A stretch of 6,330 nt of DNA, from assembly GCA_009703845.1 (NCBI GenBank), contig WLFI01000044.1, positions 1-6,330 on the forward strand. Direction: 5' to 3'. Position numbers and translations under genes: made by a program. The notes beneath the pieces were generated by a model that made no database searches, was not told where the DNA came from, and saw only the letters and a list, made by a program, of their open reading frames with translations. The stretch is from Actinomycetota bacterium. Its GTDB lineage: Bacteria; Actinomycetota; Actinomycetes; Actinomycetales; Microbacteriaceae. Shown piece by piece: positions 4,970-6,330 of the stretch. Position 1 is the first letter of the stretch, and each line of letters begins with the position of its first letter.

Positions 4970-6330
4970 CTAGATGCGGGCGGTTGCCAGCTCTGCTACC
5001 GACGCGAAACGCGCCAGCCCAGCATCCGTGGTTGCTTCAATAACAAAACTCGGGTTGCCTACGGTGGTGTCGATCTCGAGGCTGATTCGCTCTTCGCCCT
5101 TCGCCCACATCAAGCGGATGCTCGTGCCGCCAGTAACGGCATACGAGAAGTCACCGTCAAATGCCGCGTGCTTGCGTAGTCGAGCCAACGCGACAATTGC
5201 CTGCGTGACCGGCTGCTCGAGCGCGGCCTCGATTTCGGCCGGGGTGTAGTGGTGACGGTTGGTGTCGCGACCCTGGCCGGTGCGCGCGAACAGTTCGCGG
5301 TCATCCATGCCATTGAACAAGCCGACGTAATAAACCTGAGGTTCGCCAGGCAAGAAGAACTGCACGGCACGTGATGCAACGTATGCCGTGTCGTTGGCCA
5401 GAATGTTCGGCAGGGTGGCGTTGATCTGATGCGGCAAGCTGAACCACTGCGGCACCACGCTGGCAATCGCAGAGTGGCCACCGGTGTTGATTTCGGCCTG
5501 AGCAAAAATGTCGGCCATGTCTTGCTGGCTGATTAGGCCAGGCTTGCCGTTGATTGGCCCGCCGTCGATAACGCCGTAGCCGTCGTGGGTGTCGAGCACA
5601 TTGAGGCAGTTGCTCGGGCGAATAGCGAACCAGTCGGCCAACTTGTCGACGGTGCCCTTGAAGAACGAGTGCAGCAGAAGCGGCGCGGTTTGAAAGTCAT
5701 AGATCAAATCGACTAGCGGCGAAATTTCGAGCTGCTGCGTGTAGTGAGCGTGAACCTCAACCAGCACACGCATGTCGTATGAGCGAATCAGCTTGGTGAT
5801 TTCGCCCACGAAGGCCAGGGTTTCGTCGGTCATGAACGAGTCGGTGCCGGGGGTTTTCACCGCGTAGCCAACTGCGTCTAGGCGCACGACCTTTACGCCA
5901 CCGCTCTTGAGTGCTTCAAGCACATCGACCAGATACTTCTGGCCGGCCGGGTGGTTGATGTCGATGTCGACCTGCGATGGCATGAAGGTTGTCCAGACCA
6001 GGCGGCGACGGCCGTTGACCTCGTAAGCGGTGAAAGGCATGCCTGGGCGTGGGCGGTAGAACGAAGTGATTTCGTCTTCGCTCGCACCGTTCGGGAACAC
6101 CACGTCGAAGGTCAAGAACATGCCGTCAAACTCGGATGCTTCGCCCTTCGCCTGCCAGTCGATGAACTCTGGCGACAGCGCTGAGGCGTGATTCACAATC
6201 AGGTCTGCGGTTAGCTCGTGTGTTTGCGAAATGCGCTTGAAGTCTGACCAGTGGCCAAGTCTTGGGTCGACAATCTTGTGGTCAATCGGGTCGAAGCCGG
6301 CGTCATCACCGTCGTATGGGTGAAAGAACG
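4970..6330 (-). CDS. GH13 subfamily 18 sugar phosphorylase (sucrose phosphorylase-like), N-terminus outside window
   Basis: A cytoplasmic retaining glycoside phosphorylase that would split an alpha-glucoside, such as sucrose, with phosphate to give glucose 1-phosphate. The frame stays open to the right edge, giving 452 visible residues against about 490-505 usual for the family, so roughly 40-50 residues are missing. The part beyond the GTG at 6196 is clearly coding: it reads HPYDGDDAGFDPIDHKVDP and continues to region I, DLIVNH. Counting from that GTG, family motifs are YRPRPGMPFT (47-56), nucleophile D107 in VRLDAVGY, acid/base E147 in VEVHAHY, transition-state Asp D205 in LDTHDGYGVID, and QVYYVG (287-292). 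All three catalytic residues are present. The acceptor loop reads FSLPHQIN (252-259) where sucrose phosphorylases have NLDLYQVN, so the substrate may instead be sucrose 6'-phosphate, glucosylglycerol or glucosylglycerate. It converges with kinase 2 and has no evident link to it. Confidence 0.93.
   Translation of the reverse strand, partial: FFHPYDGDDAGFDPIDHKIVDPRLGHWSDFKRISQTHELTADLIVNHASALSPEFIDWQAKGEASEFDGMFLTFDVVFPNGASEDEITSFYRPRPGMPFTAYEVNGRRRLVWTTFMPSQVDIDINHPAGQKYLVDVLEALKSGGVKVVRLDAVGYAVKTPGTDSFMTDETLAFVGEITKLIRSYDMRVLVEVHAHYTQQLEISPLVDLIYDFQTAPLLLHSFFKGTVDKLADWFAIRPSNCLNVLDTHDGYGVIDGGPINGKPGLISQQDMADIFAQAEINTGGHSAIASVVPQWFSLPHQINATLPNILANDTAYVASRAVQFFLPGEPQVYYVGLFNGMDDRELFARTGQGRDTNRHHYTPAEIEAALEQPVTQAIVALARLRKHAAFDGDFSYAVTGGTSIRLMWAKGEERISLEIDTTVGNPSFVIEATTDAGLARFASVAELATARI

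Noticed and set aside
6194..6196. GTG at 6196 as the start of the phosphorylase
   Set aside because: The GTG is the Val of the conserved region I motif DLIVNH, and the upstream in-frame sequence to the window edge carries clear family motifs (YDGDDAGFDPID).
1..6330. tRNA, rRNA, CRISPR arrays, insertion sequences, phage or defence genes
   Set aside because: No cloverleaf-like or repeated spacer structure, terminal inverted repeats or transposase motifs were seen; coding genes fill nearly the whole window.

Overview
The window carries five genes and almost no non-coding DNA. Left to right they are: a membrane sensor histidine kinase cut by the left edge (+ strand), a cytochrome P450 (- strand), a two-gene operon of a response regulator and a second membrane histidine kinase (+ strand), and a GH13 sugar phosphorylase of the sucrose phosphorylase group cut by the right edge (- strand). 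No tRNA, rRNA, CRISPR array, insertion sequence or phage gene was seen.

The organism looks like an actinobacterium with a compact genome and moderate G+C, plausibly Microbacteriaceae. This is inference from the protein families, a TTG start behind a strong AGGAGG, a leaderless-looking P450 promoter (TANNNT six bases before ATG), and tight or overlapping gene junctions. G+C was judged by eye and not calculated.

Layout: kinase 1 and the P450 converge and overlap by 4 bases. The P450 and the response regulator diverge from a 97-base control region, the only sizeable intergenic stretch. The regulator and kinase 2 overlap by 8 bases (ATGGCTGA), which implies one transcript and coupled translation. 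Kinase 2 and the phosphorylase converge on a 34-base gap that contains a 7-bp hairpin, probably a shared terminator.

The most unusual content is the pair of paralogous kinases. Each has an atypical H-G-[D/E]-V-Q phosphoacceptor motif in place of the usual H-[D/E]-x-x-x-Q, and a four-helix membrane module directly before it. Kinase 2, which is complete, appears to be an internal tandem duplication: membrane module, coiled coil and helical hairpin, then the same series again, with the histidine only in the second hairpin. The response regulator is the obvious partner of kinase 2. Its divergent position makes the P450 a candidate target. Kinase 1 may have its own regulator just left of the window.
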